The translations under genes and the position numbers were made by a program. Source: Oceanithermus profundus DSM 14977 (GTDB lineage: Bacteria > Deinococcota > Deinococci > Deinococcales > Marinithermaceae). From it: a DNA stretch of 64,000 nucleotides. Under the pieces are notes generated by a model. It saw only the letters and a list, made by a program, of their open reading frames with translations, made no database searches and was not told the origin of the DNA. The stretch covers positions 124,001-188,000 of the forward strand of contig NC_014761.1 in assembly GCF_000183745.1 (NCBI RefSeq), given 5' to 3'. Below are positions 16,006 to 25,409 of this stretch, in pieces. Every line of letters begins with the position of its first letter. Position 1 is the stretch's first letter.

Positions 16006-16862
16006 CAGCGACCTCCTAGACCGGAAAGGAACGCGTGCAGGCGGGCGGCGTACTCGGGGTGGCGCCAGGCGGAGACGTGGGGGAAGCCCTCGAGGGTCCA
16101 CAGCCGGGCCTCGGGGTAGGCCGCGTGCAGCCGCAGGGCGTGGTCGTAGGGCACGGTGCGGTCGGCGTTGCCGTGCAGCAGGAAGAGGGGCGTGCCCGCC
16201 GCGCGCAGGCGCGCCGCCGCCGCCTCCGGGGCCACGGCGGCGGGGTTCACCCCCAGCAGCCAGCGGCTCGCCAGCGCCGCCCCGGGGTAGAGCCAGGGGC
16301 CCATGCGCTGGCGCAGCAGGCGGCTCAGCCGCGCGTAGCCCGAGTCGGCCACCACCGCGCGCACGGACTCGCCCGCGGCCACCCGCAGCACCGTGGACGC
16401 CCCCATGCTCCAGCCGTGCAGCACCACAGCCTCGCGGGGGTAGCCGCGCTGGGCCAGCCAGTCGAGCCCGCCCAGCACGTCGCGCAGCTCGAGCGCCCCC
16501 AGCGTGGTGCGCCCGCCCGGGGAGGCGCCGTGGGCGCGCAGGTCCACGAGCAGCACCCCGAACCCCAGCTGGGCGTAGACGGGCAGCGCCGGCAACACGT
16601 AAGGGCTGCCCTTGCTGGCGTTGAGGCCGTGGACCAGGAGCGCCGCCTTGCGCTCGCGCCCGCCGGGCACCCACCAGGCCGCCAGCTCGAGGCCGTCGCG
16701 GCTTTTTACCCTGACCTCGGCGAAGTCCAGCCCGTAAAGGGCGGGCGAGAGCCCGGTGGCCTCGCGCCGCGGCCGGCTCTGCCGCCAAACGAGCTGCAAC
16801 GAGGCGCCCAGATAGCCCGCCGCCAGCGCCGCGGCGCTGGCGGCCAGCCCCGCCTCGGTCAC
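16002..16862 (-). CDS. Alpha/beta hydrolase with N-terminal signal anchor
   Basis: 286 residues. An N-terminal hydrophobic segment (LAASAAALAAGYLGASL) is followed by an alpha/beta hydrolase: LLVHGLN, nucleophile elbow GWSMGAS, acid in GNADRTVPYDH, and His in EGFPHVSAW. This is the family of dienelactone-hydrolase/BEM46-like esterases of unknown substrate. The GTG at 16862 overlaps the pgi stop by 4 bp. A longer reading frame inside pgi is a shadow and is rejected. It is probably anchored in the inner membrane. Confidence 0.85.
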   Translation of the reverse strand: MTEAGLAASAAALAAGYLGASLQLVWRQSRPRREATGLSPALYGLDFAEVRVKSRDGLELAAWWVPGGRERKAALLVHGLNASKGSPYVLPALPVYAQLGFGVLLVDLRAHGASPGGRTTLGALELRDVLGGLDWLAQRGYPREAVVLHGWSMGASTVLRVAAGESVRAVVADSGYARLSRLLRQRMGPWLYPGAALASRWLLGVNPAAVAPEAAAARLRAAGTPLFLLHGNADRTVPYDHALRLHAAYPEARLWTLEGFPHVSAWRHPEYAARLHAFLSGLGGRW

Positions 16863-18202
16863 GGCTCCACCCCCGCGCGCGCCAGCTCCGCGGCCAGCTC
16901 CTCGTAACCGGGCCGCCCCAAGAGGGCGTAGGTGTAGCGCTTGCCCAGCTCCACCCCCGGCTGGTCGAAGGCGTTGACGTCGAAGAGTTCGCCCAAAAAG
17001 GCGGTCTGCCACATCAGGTGCTGCAGCAGCCAGCCCAGGTGGTAGGCGTCGATCTGCTCAAGGACGATCGTGTAGTTGGGGCGGCGCGCCTCGGCCAGCG
17101 CGTGGGCGGTGGCCGCGGCCTCGGCGCGCAGGAGCTGGAAGAGGCTCTTGCCGAAGAGGTAGCCGAGCTCCTCCAGGCCCTCCTCGGCCGGCAGGGTCAG
17201 GTCGCGGTCGGCTTGCTGGTGGCGCACGAAGACGACGAGCTTGTCGAAGGGCCCCTCGCGGAAGAGCTGCACCTGGGCGTGCTGGTCGGTGGCGCCCACC
17301 GCGGCCAGCGGGGTGGGGCCCACGTGGACGCGGCTCCCGGAGCGGTCGTAGGCCTTGCCCAGGCTCTCGGCGTGGAGCTGCACGAACCACGCGGGCAGGA
17401 GCGCGAGCCGCGTCGAGTAGGGCATGAGCACGCTGATGCGCTGGCCCTTGCGCCAGGCCAGGTACTGAGCGAGCGCCGTCTGCGCGGGCAGGTTGCCGGC
17501 GGCGTCGGCGCGCGCGAGCGCGCCCGCCATGCGCGCGCCCGCGAGCAGGCCGGCGACGTCCACCCCGGCGAGTGCCAGGGGGAGGAGCCCCACGGGGCTG
17601 AAGACGCTGAAGCGGCCGCCCACGTCGGGCGGGATCTCGAAGGCGACCAGGCCGTGGCGCTCGGCGTAGGGGCGCAGCACCCCGCGCTCGGGGTCGGTGG
17701 TGACGACGACCCGGTCCTTCCAGCGCGGGCCCAGCGCCCGGCGCAGCCAGTCCAGCGCGATCAGGAAGGCCGCCATGGTTTCGGCGGTGGTTCCCGACTT
17801 GCTGATCACGTTGACCAGGGTGGCGGCCGGGTCCAGGCGGTCGAGCAGCGCCGCCACCGGTTCGGGCTCGACGTTGTCGACGAAGTGGAGGCGCGCCCCC
17901 GAGCCGCCCAGCGCGGCGTCCAGGGCCTTGGCCCCCAGGGCCGAGCCGCCGATGCCCAGCACCAGCACGTCGCGCACCCCCTCCTGCGCCAGCGCGAAGC
18001 GCTGCACGCTGCGCAGCACGTCGGTGGCCTCGGGGAGGTGCACCCAGCCGAGCATCGCCGCGGGGTCGCCGGCCCGCTCCCAGAGCGCGTCGCGCGCGGC
18101 TTCGAGCCGCGGCGCGGCCGCCTCGAGTTCGCGGGACCACTCCACCCCCTGGTCGGGGCCGATACGGGAGGCGTCGAGGTTCGAAAAGTCCACCTGGAGC
18201 AT
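16859..18202 (-). CDS. pgi: Glucose-6-phosphate isomerase
   Basis: 447 residues. VLVLGIGGSALGAKAL and INVISKSGTTAETM-type segments (here VNVISKSGTTAETMAAF) form the sugar-phosphate SIS fold of phosphoglucose isomerase. GATDQHAQVQLFREGPFDK and the C-terminal NAFDQPGVELGK are strongly conserved. The length matches the shorter bacterial enzymes such as the Bacillus type. It interconverts glucose-6-P and fructose-6-P in glycolysis and gluconeogenesis. A minus-strand TAGCAT ends 6 nt before the ATG, so it is leaderless. It heads a three-gene run with the hydrolase and CDGSH genes. Confidence 0.97.
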   Translation of the reverse strand: MLQVDFSNLDASRIGPDQGVEWSRELEAAAPRLEAARDALWERAGDPAAMLGWVHLPEATDVLRSVQRFALAQEGVRDVLVLGIGGSALGAKALDAALGGSGARLHFVDNVEPEPVAALLDRLDPAATLVNVISKSGTTAETMAAFLIALDWLRRALGPRWKDRVVVTTDPERGVLRPYAERHGLVAFEIPPDVGGRFSVFSPVGLLPLALAGVDVAGLLAGARMAGALARADAAGNLPAQTALAQYLAWRKGQRISVLMPYSTRLALLPAWFVQLHAESLGKAYDRSGSRVHVGPTPLAAVGATDQHAQVQLFREGPFDKLVVFVRHQQADRDLTLPAEEGLEELGYLFGKSLFQLLRAEAAATAHALAEARRPNYTIVLEQIDAYHLGWLLQHLMWQTAFLGELFDVNAFDQPGVELGKRYTYALLGRPGYEELAAELARAGVEP

Positions 18203-18210
18203 ACCCCCAT

Positions 18211-18240
18211 GCTAAACCCCCTCCGGCGCGCCGGAGGGGG
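18211..18240 (-). terminator. Terminator of the GntR-ABC operon, adjoining the pgi promoter
   Basis: A 24-bp perfect palindrome (CCCCCTCCGGCG at 18217-18228 and its complement at 18229-18240) is followed on the minus strand by TTT only, so the T-run is weak. It lies 17 bp after the last gene of the 20.6-18.3 kb operon and touches the pgi -10 box at 18209-18214. Confidence 0.6.
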
Positions 18241-18257
18241 CAGCCGGGGCGGCGGGC

Positions 18258-18776
18258 TCAGTCGCAGCCGGCGGCGTCGCCGACCTCGAGCCGGAACCCG
18301 GTCGCCCGGCGGACGACGAAGTTCGTTCCGGGGGCCGCCTCGCCCGCGCGGCAGCCCGGCTCCAATGCGCGGCCGTCCGCGAAGACCTCGCCGCTCTTGA
18401 AGCGCAGGCTGTAGCGGACGGGCTCCGATCCCGTCAGGTGGTAGCGCGCGCCCTCGATGCGCGAGGCGGCCACCACGTAGACCCGGCCCGCGGGCCCCTC
18501 GTAGCAGAGGACGCAGCTGCGGTAGCCGCCGGTGAGCGGGGCCTCGAGCTCGCCCGTCATCAGCCCTTCGAGGCCGACGCTCTGGATCTGGCGGTAGGTC
18601 TGGGCCGCACCCGTGAGCGTGAACCCCGCCCAGAGCAGCGACATGGCCGCCACGAAGCCGCGCGCGGTGGGGCTTTTGCTGCGGGTCCAGCCCAGCCAGG
18701 CCCCCCAGAGGGCCAGCGCCAGCAGCGCCAGGTAGAAGAGCGCGATCGGCAGGTACAGGTAGAGTTCGTAGCTCAT
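18258..18776 (-). CDS. Hypothetical membrane protein in ABC exporter operon
   Basis: 172 residues. Two hydrophobic segments near the N-terminus (LPIALFYLALLALALWGAWLG and a weaker one at FVAAMSLLWAGFTLTG) precede a soluble C-terminal domain of about 100 residues with CVLCYEGPAGRVYVV, a CxxC pair, and a Cys near each end of its last segment (EPGCR, AGCD). The ATG overlaps the permease stop (ATGA). It is the last gene of the GntR-regulated operon. The cysteines could form disulfides or bind metal outside the membrane. Family not recognised. Confidence 0.7.
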   Translation of the reverse strand: MSYELYLYLPIALFYLALLALALWGAWLGWTRSKSPTARGFVAAMSLLWAGFTLTGAAQTYRQIQSVGLEGLMTGELEAPLTGGYRSCVLCYEGPAGRVYVVAASRIEGARYHLTGSEPVRYSLRFKSGEVFADGRALEPGCRAGEAAPGTNFVVRRATGFRLEVGDAAGCD

Positions 18777-19549
18777 GCCCACTCCGCCTCCTCCCAAAGC
18801 CGCGCCGCCACCGCGAGCAGCGCCAGGGTCACGAAGAGCCCCACCCAGACCGGCGCGGTGGGGACGCCCTGCACCAGCGGCTCGAGCGCCGCCTTCAGGT
18901 CCAGGGGGCCGCCGGCGACGCCGAGGAAGCGGCCGACCTTTTCCGGCAGGACGACCTGGGGCAGGGGCAGCTGGGGCAGGAAACCCAAGCGCTCGAGGGC
19001 GAAGCGGCCCAGCCACGACCACCCCGCCAGCACTCCGGCGCTGGCGGCCACGGCGACGATCTGCCCGCCGCGGCCGGGGCGGTAGGCGCTGACCAAAAGG
19101 CCGTAGACCAGCCCCAGCGCCAGCAGCGGCGCCGCCCAGCCGGCGATCGTGTAGACCCAGACCGCGAGCGGCAGCCAGGCCTCGTAGCGGACCCCGGCCG
19201 CCGCGGCCACCCAGTGGACCGTGGCCACGAGCACGGCGTAGTAGACGCCGAGGACGGCGAAGCCGACGCCGAAGCGCGCCGCTGCGTGCGCCCGGCCGCT
19301 GCGGGGGCTGGCGAGCAGGAAGGCCAGGGGCCCGGCCGCCTCGCCGGCGAGAGCCCGCGCCAGCACGATCGGCACGAGCACGCCGAAGGGGGCGATGGCC
19401 AGCAGCGAGCTCAGCGCCAGCCCCAGGGTGAGCAGGGGGTCGCCGCCGGTCACCCCGCGGGCGAGCCAGGCCACCCAGACGAGCAGGAGCAGGGCGAGGC
19501 CGGCGATCAGCAGCCGGTGTTTGCGCAGTTCCAGGGTGAAGAGGTTCAC
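18773..19549 (-). CDS. ABC-2-type exporter permease
   Basis: About 258 residues with six predicted membrane helices (LLIAGLALLLLVWVAWLA, LLAIAPFGVLVPIVLA, and others), typical of YtrC/YtrD-like ABC-2 permeases. The GTG at 19549 overlaps the ATPase stop by 4 bp. LLASPRSGRAHAAARFG in the first cytoplasmic loop is like the ASP-R motif of these permeases. Expected partner: the 19546-20226 ATPase. The substrate is unknown; related GntR-linked systems respond to cell-wall-active compounds. Confidence 0.85.
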   Translation of the reverse strand: MNLFTLELRKHRLLIAGLALLLLVWVAWLARGVTGGDPLLTLGLALSSLLAIAPFGVLVPIVLARALAGEAAGPLAFLLASPRSGRAHAAARFGVGFAVLGVYYAVLVATVHWVAAAAGVRYEAWLPLAVWVYTIAGWAAPLLALGLVYGLLVSAYRPGRGGQIVAVAASAGVLAGWSWLGRFALERLGFLPQLPLPQVVLPEKVGRFLGVAGGPLDLKAALEPLVQGVPTAPVWVGLFVTLALLAVAARLWEEAEWA

Positions 19550-20226
19550 GCCAGCACCTCCCGGAAGGCCTGGGCCACGCTCTGACCGCGTTCGCGCAGC
19601 TCCTCGGCCGAGGCGTTGAGGACCACCCGCCCCTCCTTCATGAAGACGGCGCGGTCGAAGATGCCCTCGGCCTCGGCCACCTCGTGGGTGGAGAGCACGT
19701 AGGTGGCGTCTTCGCGCCACTCGCTCACCAGCGCCGCCAGGATGCGGTCGCGGGTGATCAGGTCCACCCCGCCCAGGGGTTCGTCGAGCAGGTAGAGCCG
19801 CACCTTGCGGGCCAGCGTGGCCGCGAGCAGGAAGCGCGCCCGCTGCCCCTTGGACAGCTGCGCCAGGCTGCGGCGCGGCACCTCGAGCTGGTCGAGCAGC
19901 TCGAGGAAACGCGCGGGGCGGAAGTCGGGGTAGAGGCTCCCGAACAGGCCCACCGCGCCCTTGGGGTCGAGCCACTCGTACATCTGCCCCCGTTCGGGCA
20001 GGAAGGCGATCTCGCCCCGCACCCGCCGCGGCGGGGCGCCGTCCAGCCGCACCTCGCCGGCGTCGGGGTAGAGCAGCCCGGCCATCAGCTTGAGCGTCGT
20101 GGACTTGCCCGCGCCGTTGGTGCCCAGCAGCCCCACCACGCCGCCGGTCGGAAGCTCGAGCGAGAGTTCGTCGACCGCGACGGTGCCGCCGAAGCGCCGG
20201 GTCACACGATCGAGCCTAAGGTGCAT
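19546..20226 (-). CDS. ABC transporter ATP-binding protein, YtrB-like
   Basis: 226 residues. Walker A GTNGAGKST, signature-like LSKGQRARFLLA (LSKGQ instead of LSGGQ), Walker B LYLLDEPLGG, and the H-loop in YVLSTHEVAEAE. The size and the LSKGQ variant fit the exporter ATPases that follow GntR/YtrA regulators. It starts inside the gntR gene (11-bp overlap). It powers the permease encoded downstream. Confidence 0.92.
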   Translation of the reverse strand: MHLRLDRVTRRFGGTVAVDELSLELPTGGVVGLLGTNGAGKSTTLKLMAGLLYPDAGEVRLDGAPPRRVRGEIAFLPERGQMYEWLDPKGAVGLFGSLYPDFRPARFLELLDQLEVPRRSLAQLSKGQRARFLLAATLARKVRLYLLDEPLGGVDLITRDRILAALVSEWREDATYVLSTHEVAEAEGIFDRAVFMKEGRVVLNASAEELRERGQSVAQAFREVLA

Positions 20227-20593
20227 CGCCCACCTCCTCCAGGACCTCGCGGGCCGCGTTCAGGTCCATGCCCAGCGCCCGTACGGTGCGCAGGTAGGCG
20301 CGCGCCGCCGCCTCCAGCTCGCGCCGGCGGATCGCCTCGACGTCCACGTCCTCGCGCACGAAGGTGCCCAGGCCGCGGCGGGTCTCGGTGATGCCCTCGC
20401 GCTCGAGCTCGGCGTAGGCGTGCACCACGGTGTTGGGGTTGACCCGCGCCTCCTCGGCCAGCGTCCGCGCCGAGGGCAGCTTGCCCCCGGGGGCGAGCTC
20501 ACCGCGGGCCAGCATGCGCTTCACCTCCGCGGCGATCTGGGCGTAGATCGGTCCCTTCTCGGGTTCGATGTGCCACAAGTACCTCACCTCCAC
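20216..20593 (-). CDS. GntR-family repressor, YtrA subfamily
   Basis: 125 residues. N-terminal winged helix (PIYAQIAAEVKRMLARGELA, LPSARTLAEEARVNPNTVVHAY, GLGTFVRED) with the short C-terminal helical dimerisation segment of the YtrA type, not a FadR or MocR domain. The GTG at 20593 is 6 nt after a minus-strand TACACT -10 box, so the transcript is leaderless. A perfect 8+8 inverted repeat lies between the -35 and -10 boxes, so autorepression is likely. Ligand binding normally relieves such repression and induces the ABC exporter. Confidence 0.93.
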   Translation of the reverse strand: MEVRYLWHIEPEKGPIYAQIAAEVKRMLARGELAPGGKLPSARTLAEEARVNPNTVVHAYAELEREGITETRRGLGTFVREDVDVEAIRRRELEAAARAYLRTVRALGMDLNAAREVLEEVGDAP

Positions 20594-20599
20594 GCCCCG

Positions 20600-20629
20600 A
20601 GTGTACTACAACACTAGTACACCATGCAA
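20600..20629 (-). promoter_or_regulatory. Promoter with GntR/YtrA operator
   Basis: Minus strand: -35 TTGCAT (20629-20624), an 18-bp spacer and -10 TACACT (20605-20600). Overlaid on the spacer and -10 box is a perfect inverted repeat, GTGTACTA (20601-20608), 6 bp, TAGTACAC (20615-20622). Its position blocks RNA polymerase when occupied, which fits autoregulation by the gntR product. Confidence 0.85.
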
Positions 20630-20659
20630 CCCCTACGGATGGCTGCGCTAAACTGGGGT

Positions 20660-22471
<1,812 letters not shown>

Positions 22472-22479
22472 GAGGCGAC

Positions 22480-23619
22480 GTGGCGGAGACGGTGCTCGCA
22501 CGGATCTACGAGGCGTTGGGCGAGGAGGGGCTGCGCAAGGCCCGCTGGCAGCAGAAGGTGCGCGTCTGGGGCCTGCTGGCCCAGGTCGCCGGCGTGGCGC
22601 TCTTCGCGCTCGTCATGCTGCCCACCGGCTGGGCCGCGGCACTGCGCGACGCCCTGGGGGGCGGGGGCGCTTTCGGGGCGCTGCTGGTGGTGCTGGCGCT
22701 GATGGCGCTGCAAAGCGTCTTCACCCTGCCGCTGGCGTGGTACTTCGGCTACCGGGTGGAGCAGCTGCTGGGAACGAACCGTCAGACGCTTTCCGGCTGG
22801 CTGCTCGACTACCTCAAGCAAGGCCTTCTCTCCACCGTGCTCTTCGGCCTCTTCTTCTGGGGCGTCTACCTGGTCTTCCGCGCCTGGCCCACGGCCTGGC
22901 TGCCGGCGCTGGCGGGGGTGGTGGTGCTGTTGGTGCTGGGCCTCTACCTGGCGCAGCCGCTGATGGTCCGGGCCCAGTTCAAAGCCGAGCCCCTCGAGGA
23001 CGAGGAGCTCTCCGCCCGCCTGGCGCGCGTCTTCGAGAAGGCGGGTTTCGCCTACGGGGGCGTGAGCGTGCTGCGGGCGGGGGAGAAGACCGCGCGCGGC
23101 AACGCCGCGCTCGTGCCCAAGGGGGGCCGGCTCGAGGTGATGGTCTTCGACACCCTGCTCGAGGAGATCGGGCCCGAGGGGCTCGAGGTGGTGGTCGCCC
23201 ACGAGCTGGGCCACCGCGCCCACAAGGACTGGCCCTGGATGCTGGGCCTTTACGGCCTGCTCTTCGTGGTCGGCATCGCGCTGGCGCACGCGGCGCTCGC
23301 CTGGACGGCCGGCCGCTGGGGGCTCGCCGGGGCCGGCGACCCGGCGACGCTGCCGCTGCTCCTGCTGGTGCTGAACCTTTGGATGCTGGTGGCGCAGGTG
23401 GCGATGAACGCCTTCATGCGTTCGCGCGAGTTCGCGGCCGACCGCTACGCCCTCGAGCTGGTGCCCAACCTGGAGGCCTTTGAGCGCACCTTCGTCACCC
23501 TGGCCCGGCAGAACCTGGCCGACCCCGAGCCGCCGGAGTGGGTGGAGTTCTGGCTGCACGACCACCCCTCGATCGCGCGGCGGCTGGAAGCGGCGCGCCG
23601 GGCGGTGCGTTCGGGGTAG
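22480..23619 (+). CDS. M48-family (Ste24-like) membrane metalloprotease
   Basis: 379 residues. Several membrane helices precede the zinc site HELGHRAH (His241, Glu242, His245), and the third ligand Glu is in SREFAADRYA. That set and the order of helices match CAAX protease 1/Ste24-type enzymes, which in bacteria act in membrane protein quality control. The GTG start lies downstream of AGGAGG, 8 bp after the S9 peptidase stop, so the two proteases share an mRNA. Confidence 0.92.
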   Translation: MAETVLARIYEALGEEGLRKARWQQKVRVWGLLAQVAGVALFALVMLPTGWAAALRDALGGGGAFGALLVVLALMALQSVFTLPLAWYFGYRVEQLLGTNRQTLSGWLLDYLKQGLLSTVLFGLFFWGVYLVFRAWPTAWLPALAGVVVLLVLGLYLAQPLMVRAQFKAEPLEDEELSARLARVFEKAGFAYGGVSVLRAGEKTARGNAALVPKGGRLEVMVFDTLLEEIGPEGLEVVVAHELGHRAHKDWPWMLGLYGLLFVVGIALAHAALAWTAGRWGLAGAGDPATLPLLLLVLNLWMLVAQVAMNAFMRSREFAADRYALELVPNLEAFERTFVTLARQNLADPEPPEWVEFWLHDHPSIARRLEAARRAVRSG

Positions 23620-23645
23620 CCGCCGCGGCGTAAGCTGGGGGCGCT

Positions 23646-24515
23646 ATGGCGCACGAGCCGGAGAACGACGCCTTCGAGACGCGCTCGGTCCAGGCCTTCT
23701 ACGACGCGAACGCTGAGGCCGAGTGGGCGCGCCTGGAGCGCCACCGCACCGAGTTCGCGGTGACCTTGCGGGCGCTTGAGGACCACCTGCCCCCACCCCC
23801 GGCCGCGGTGCTCGACGTGGGCGGCGGGCCCGGACGCTACGCCATCGAGCTGAGCCGCCGGGGCCACCGGGTTACGCTGGTGGACCTGGCCGCGGCCAAT
23901 CTGGAGCTGGCCCGCCGCAAGGCGGAAGAGGCCGGCGTGGGGCTCGAAGGCGTGGTCCAGGCCAACGCCCTTGACCTCAGCCGCCTTCCCGACGCCGCCT
24001 ACGACGCGGTCCTCTTGATGGGCCCGCTCTACCACCTGCTCACGGAAACGGCGCGCCGGCGCGCGGTCCTGGAGGCGCGGCGGCGCTTGCGGCCGGGCGG
24101 CGTGATCTTCGCCGCCTTCATCACCCGCTTCGCCCCTCTGCGCGACCTGGCGGCGCGCGAGCCCGGAGGGCTGCTCGAGCAACGGGACTACGTCGAGCGC
24201 CTCTGGCGCACGGGGGTGCACGACTCCGGGGAGGGCTTCACCGCGGCCTACTTCGCGCACCCGGACGAGATCGCGCCCTTCATGGAGGCGCAGGGGTTCG
24301 CCACGCTGGGGTTGGTCGGCTGCGAGGGGGTGGTGGCCGGGCACGAGGAAAAGGTCAACGCCCTCACCGGCGAGGCTTGGGCGCGGTGGGTGGACCTGAA
24401 CTACCGCCTGGGCCGGGACCCGGCGCTCCTGGGCGCCAGCGACCACCTGCTCTACATTGGGCGTAAAAACAGCCACAGCCATCCGCCAAAGTCCACCCCC
24501 ACCTCCCTCAAGTGA
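23646..24515 (+). CDS. Class I SAM-dependent methyltransferase
   Basis: 289 residues. Motif I VLDVGGGPGRYAIELS, the acidic residue ending motif II (VTLVDLAAANLELAR) and YDAVLLMGPLYHL (motif IV) define a Methyltransf_11/25-like domain. The substrate is unknown. Its own TAAGCT box (23631-23636) sits 9 nt before the ATG. The final about 15 residues (NSHSHPPKSTPTSLK) run into the repeat region downstream, so the C-terminus may have been altered by it. Confidence 0.9.
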   Translation: MAHEPENDAFETRSVQAFYDANAEAEWARLERHRTEFAVTLRALEDHLPPPPAAVLDVGGGPGRYAIELSRRGHRVTLVDLAAANLELARRKAEEAGVGLEGVVQANALDLSRLPDAAYDAVLLMGPLYHLLTETARRRAVLEARRRLRPGGVIFAAFITRFAPLRDLAAREPGGLLEQRDYVERLWRTGVHDSGEGFTAAYFAHPDEIAPFMEAQGFATLGLVGCEGVVAGHEEKVNALTGEAWARWVDLNYRLGRDPALLGASDHLLYIGRKNSHSHPPKSTPTSLK

Positions 24516-24567
24516 GGGGAAGCCGGCGTAGAGCAAAACGGGTCACGGATTGGGGACCCGGTCTGGA

Positions 24568-24585
24568 CCCCAGCTTTCGCTGGGG
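24568..24585 (+). repeat. Short palindromic repeat, CCCCAGC-TTTC-GCTGGGG
   Basis: A perfect 7-bp stem with a 4-nt loop, preceded by GGTCTGGA and followed by TGACGAA. This arrangement is typical of interspersed intergenic palindromes found in many copies in bacterial genomes. Copy number in this genome cannot be seen from one window. Confidence 0.65.
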
Positions 24586-24619
24586 TGACGAATCTTGTCG
24601 TGGCAACGGGGGCAACCTA

Positions 24620-24680
24620 AATTCGTCGAAAAAACAAGGCCTTCTCAAAGAAGAAACAAGCCTTTTTCGCATGACGAATT
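24620..24680 (+). repeat. Long imperfect inverted repeat, MITE-like
   Basis: The ends AATTCGTC (24620-24627) and GACGAATT (24673-24680) are perfect inverted repeats. Inside, CGAAAA and AGGC pair with GCCT and TTTTCG, and a third small hairpin (CTTCT-CAA-AGAAG, 24641-24653) sits at the tip. Almost the whole 61 bp can fold into one structure. It carries no ORF. Confidence 0.6.
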
Positions 24681-24955
24681 CATTGCCTGAAAAACAGCGG
24701 GTCGGATGGAGAATAAACTCCCCTTTCGTCATTCCAGCCAAGCAGGCTGCAAGCCTGTGCGCTGGAGCCCGAGCCTGAAGCACAGTGGGCGATTCGTCGG
24801 AAACCAAACAGCCGGTGTTAAGCCCTCCCCTTGGGGCGGGGGTTGCGAAGCAGCCGGAGGGGGTTTAGCCGGGGGTGTGGGAAGTTGGGTGTGGGCTGGC
24901 CGTGTATCGGCGGCTGACTTTCGGGCTTTTGCACCGTCAACAACCCCCACCCCGG

Positions 24956-24973
24956 CCCTCCCCCGGGGGAGGG
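24956..24973 (+). repeat. Perfect 18-bp palindrome
   Basis: CCCTCCCCC (24956-24964) is followed directly by GGGGGAGGG (24965-24973). It sits beside a CCCCCACCCCGG tract. A related C/G-rich stretch occurs at about 24822-24866, so the two may be arms or copies of one element. Confidence 0.6.
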
Positions 24974-25246
24974 AGACTATTTTCGCGTCACCCGAACCGT
25001 GGCGAAATGGCGCGGCATGGACCCTGAGTCTAGTTCAGGACAGGCCCCGGCTCGCACGGGTCAAAGTGGCCCGCTTGGCCGGGGACACGAACCACTTTTT
25101 TATCTTTCGCATAACCAAAAAACGTATCCCCGGACGACCGGGGCTTGAAGCCAGAGGGAGATCCGGGGTCCATGCTGCATAAACAACCGAGATTTCTTTG
25201 CCGCTGACTGCCCAACCATAAGCCACGAGCTGCAGGCAATGCAGTT

Positions 25247-25273
25247 ACCACGAACTACGCACCACGAACCACG
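25247..25273 (+). repeat. Two tandem copies of a 14-bp ACCACGAAC repeat
   Basis: ACCACGAACTACGC (25247-25260) is followed directly by ACCACGAACCACG (25261-25273). It has the look of slippage-prone REP-associated sequence. Confidence 0.55.
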
Positions 25274-25409
25274 TACAGGTTGGGCGGGCATACAGGCCCA
25301 CCCCTACAACGCCCCATAAACCATGCACCGATTCGACGGAGACACGGGTCCGCCCCCTACGCAAAGACGACGTGCCGCGCACCCGATGCGACGAACGGAC
25401 CCGCGCCCG

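Larger units (their letters stand above)
24516..25409 (+). other. Gene-free, lower-GC region rich in palindromes and short repeats
   Basis: About 890 bp without a convincing gene, the only such stretch in the window. Base composition drops visibly, with runs such as AAAAAACAAGG and CTTTTTCGC. It contains at least four separate palindromes or repeats, annotated individually. Reading frames here are short, lack ribosome sites and translate to low-complexity text, so I reject them. It resembles a nest of REP/MITE-like intergenic elements. It separates convergent genes (methyltransferase +, glycoside hydrolase -), so both operons end here. Confidence 0.75.

Noticed and set aside
24508-25291. Several 60-160-codon frames in the repeat region
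   Set aside because: They lack ribosome sites, overlap each other on both strands, and translate palindromic repeats; they are probably not genes.
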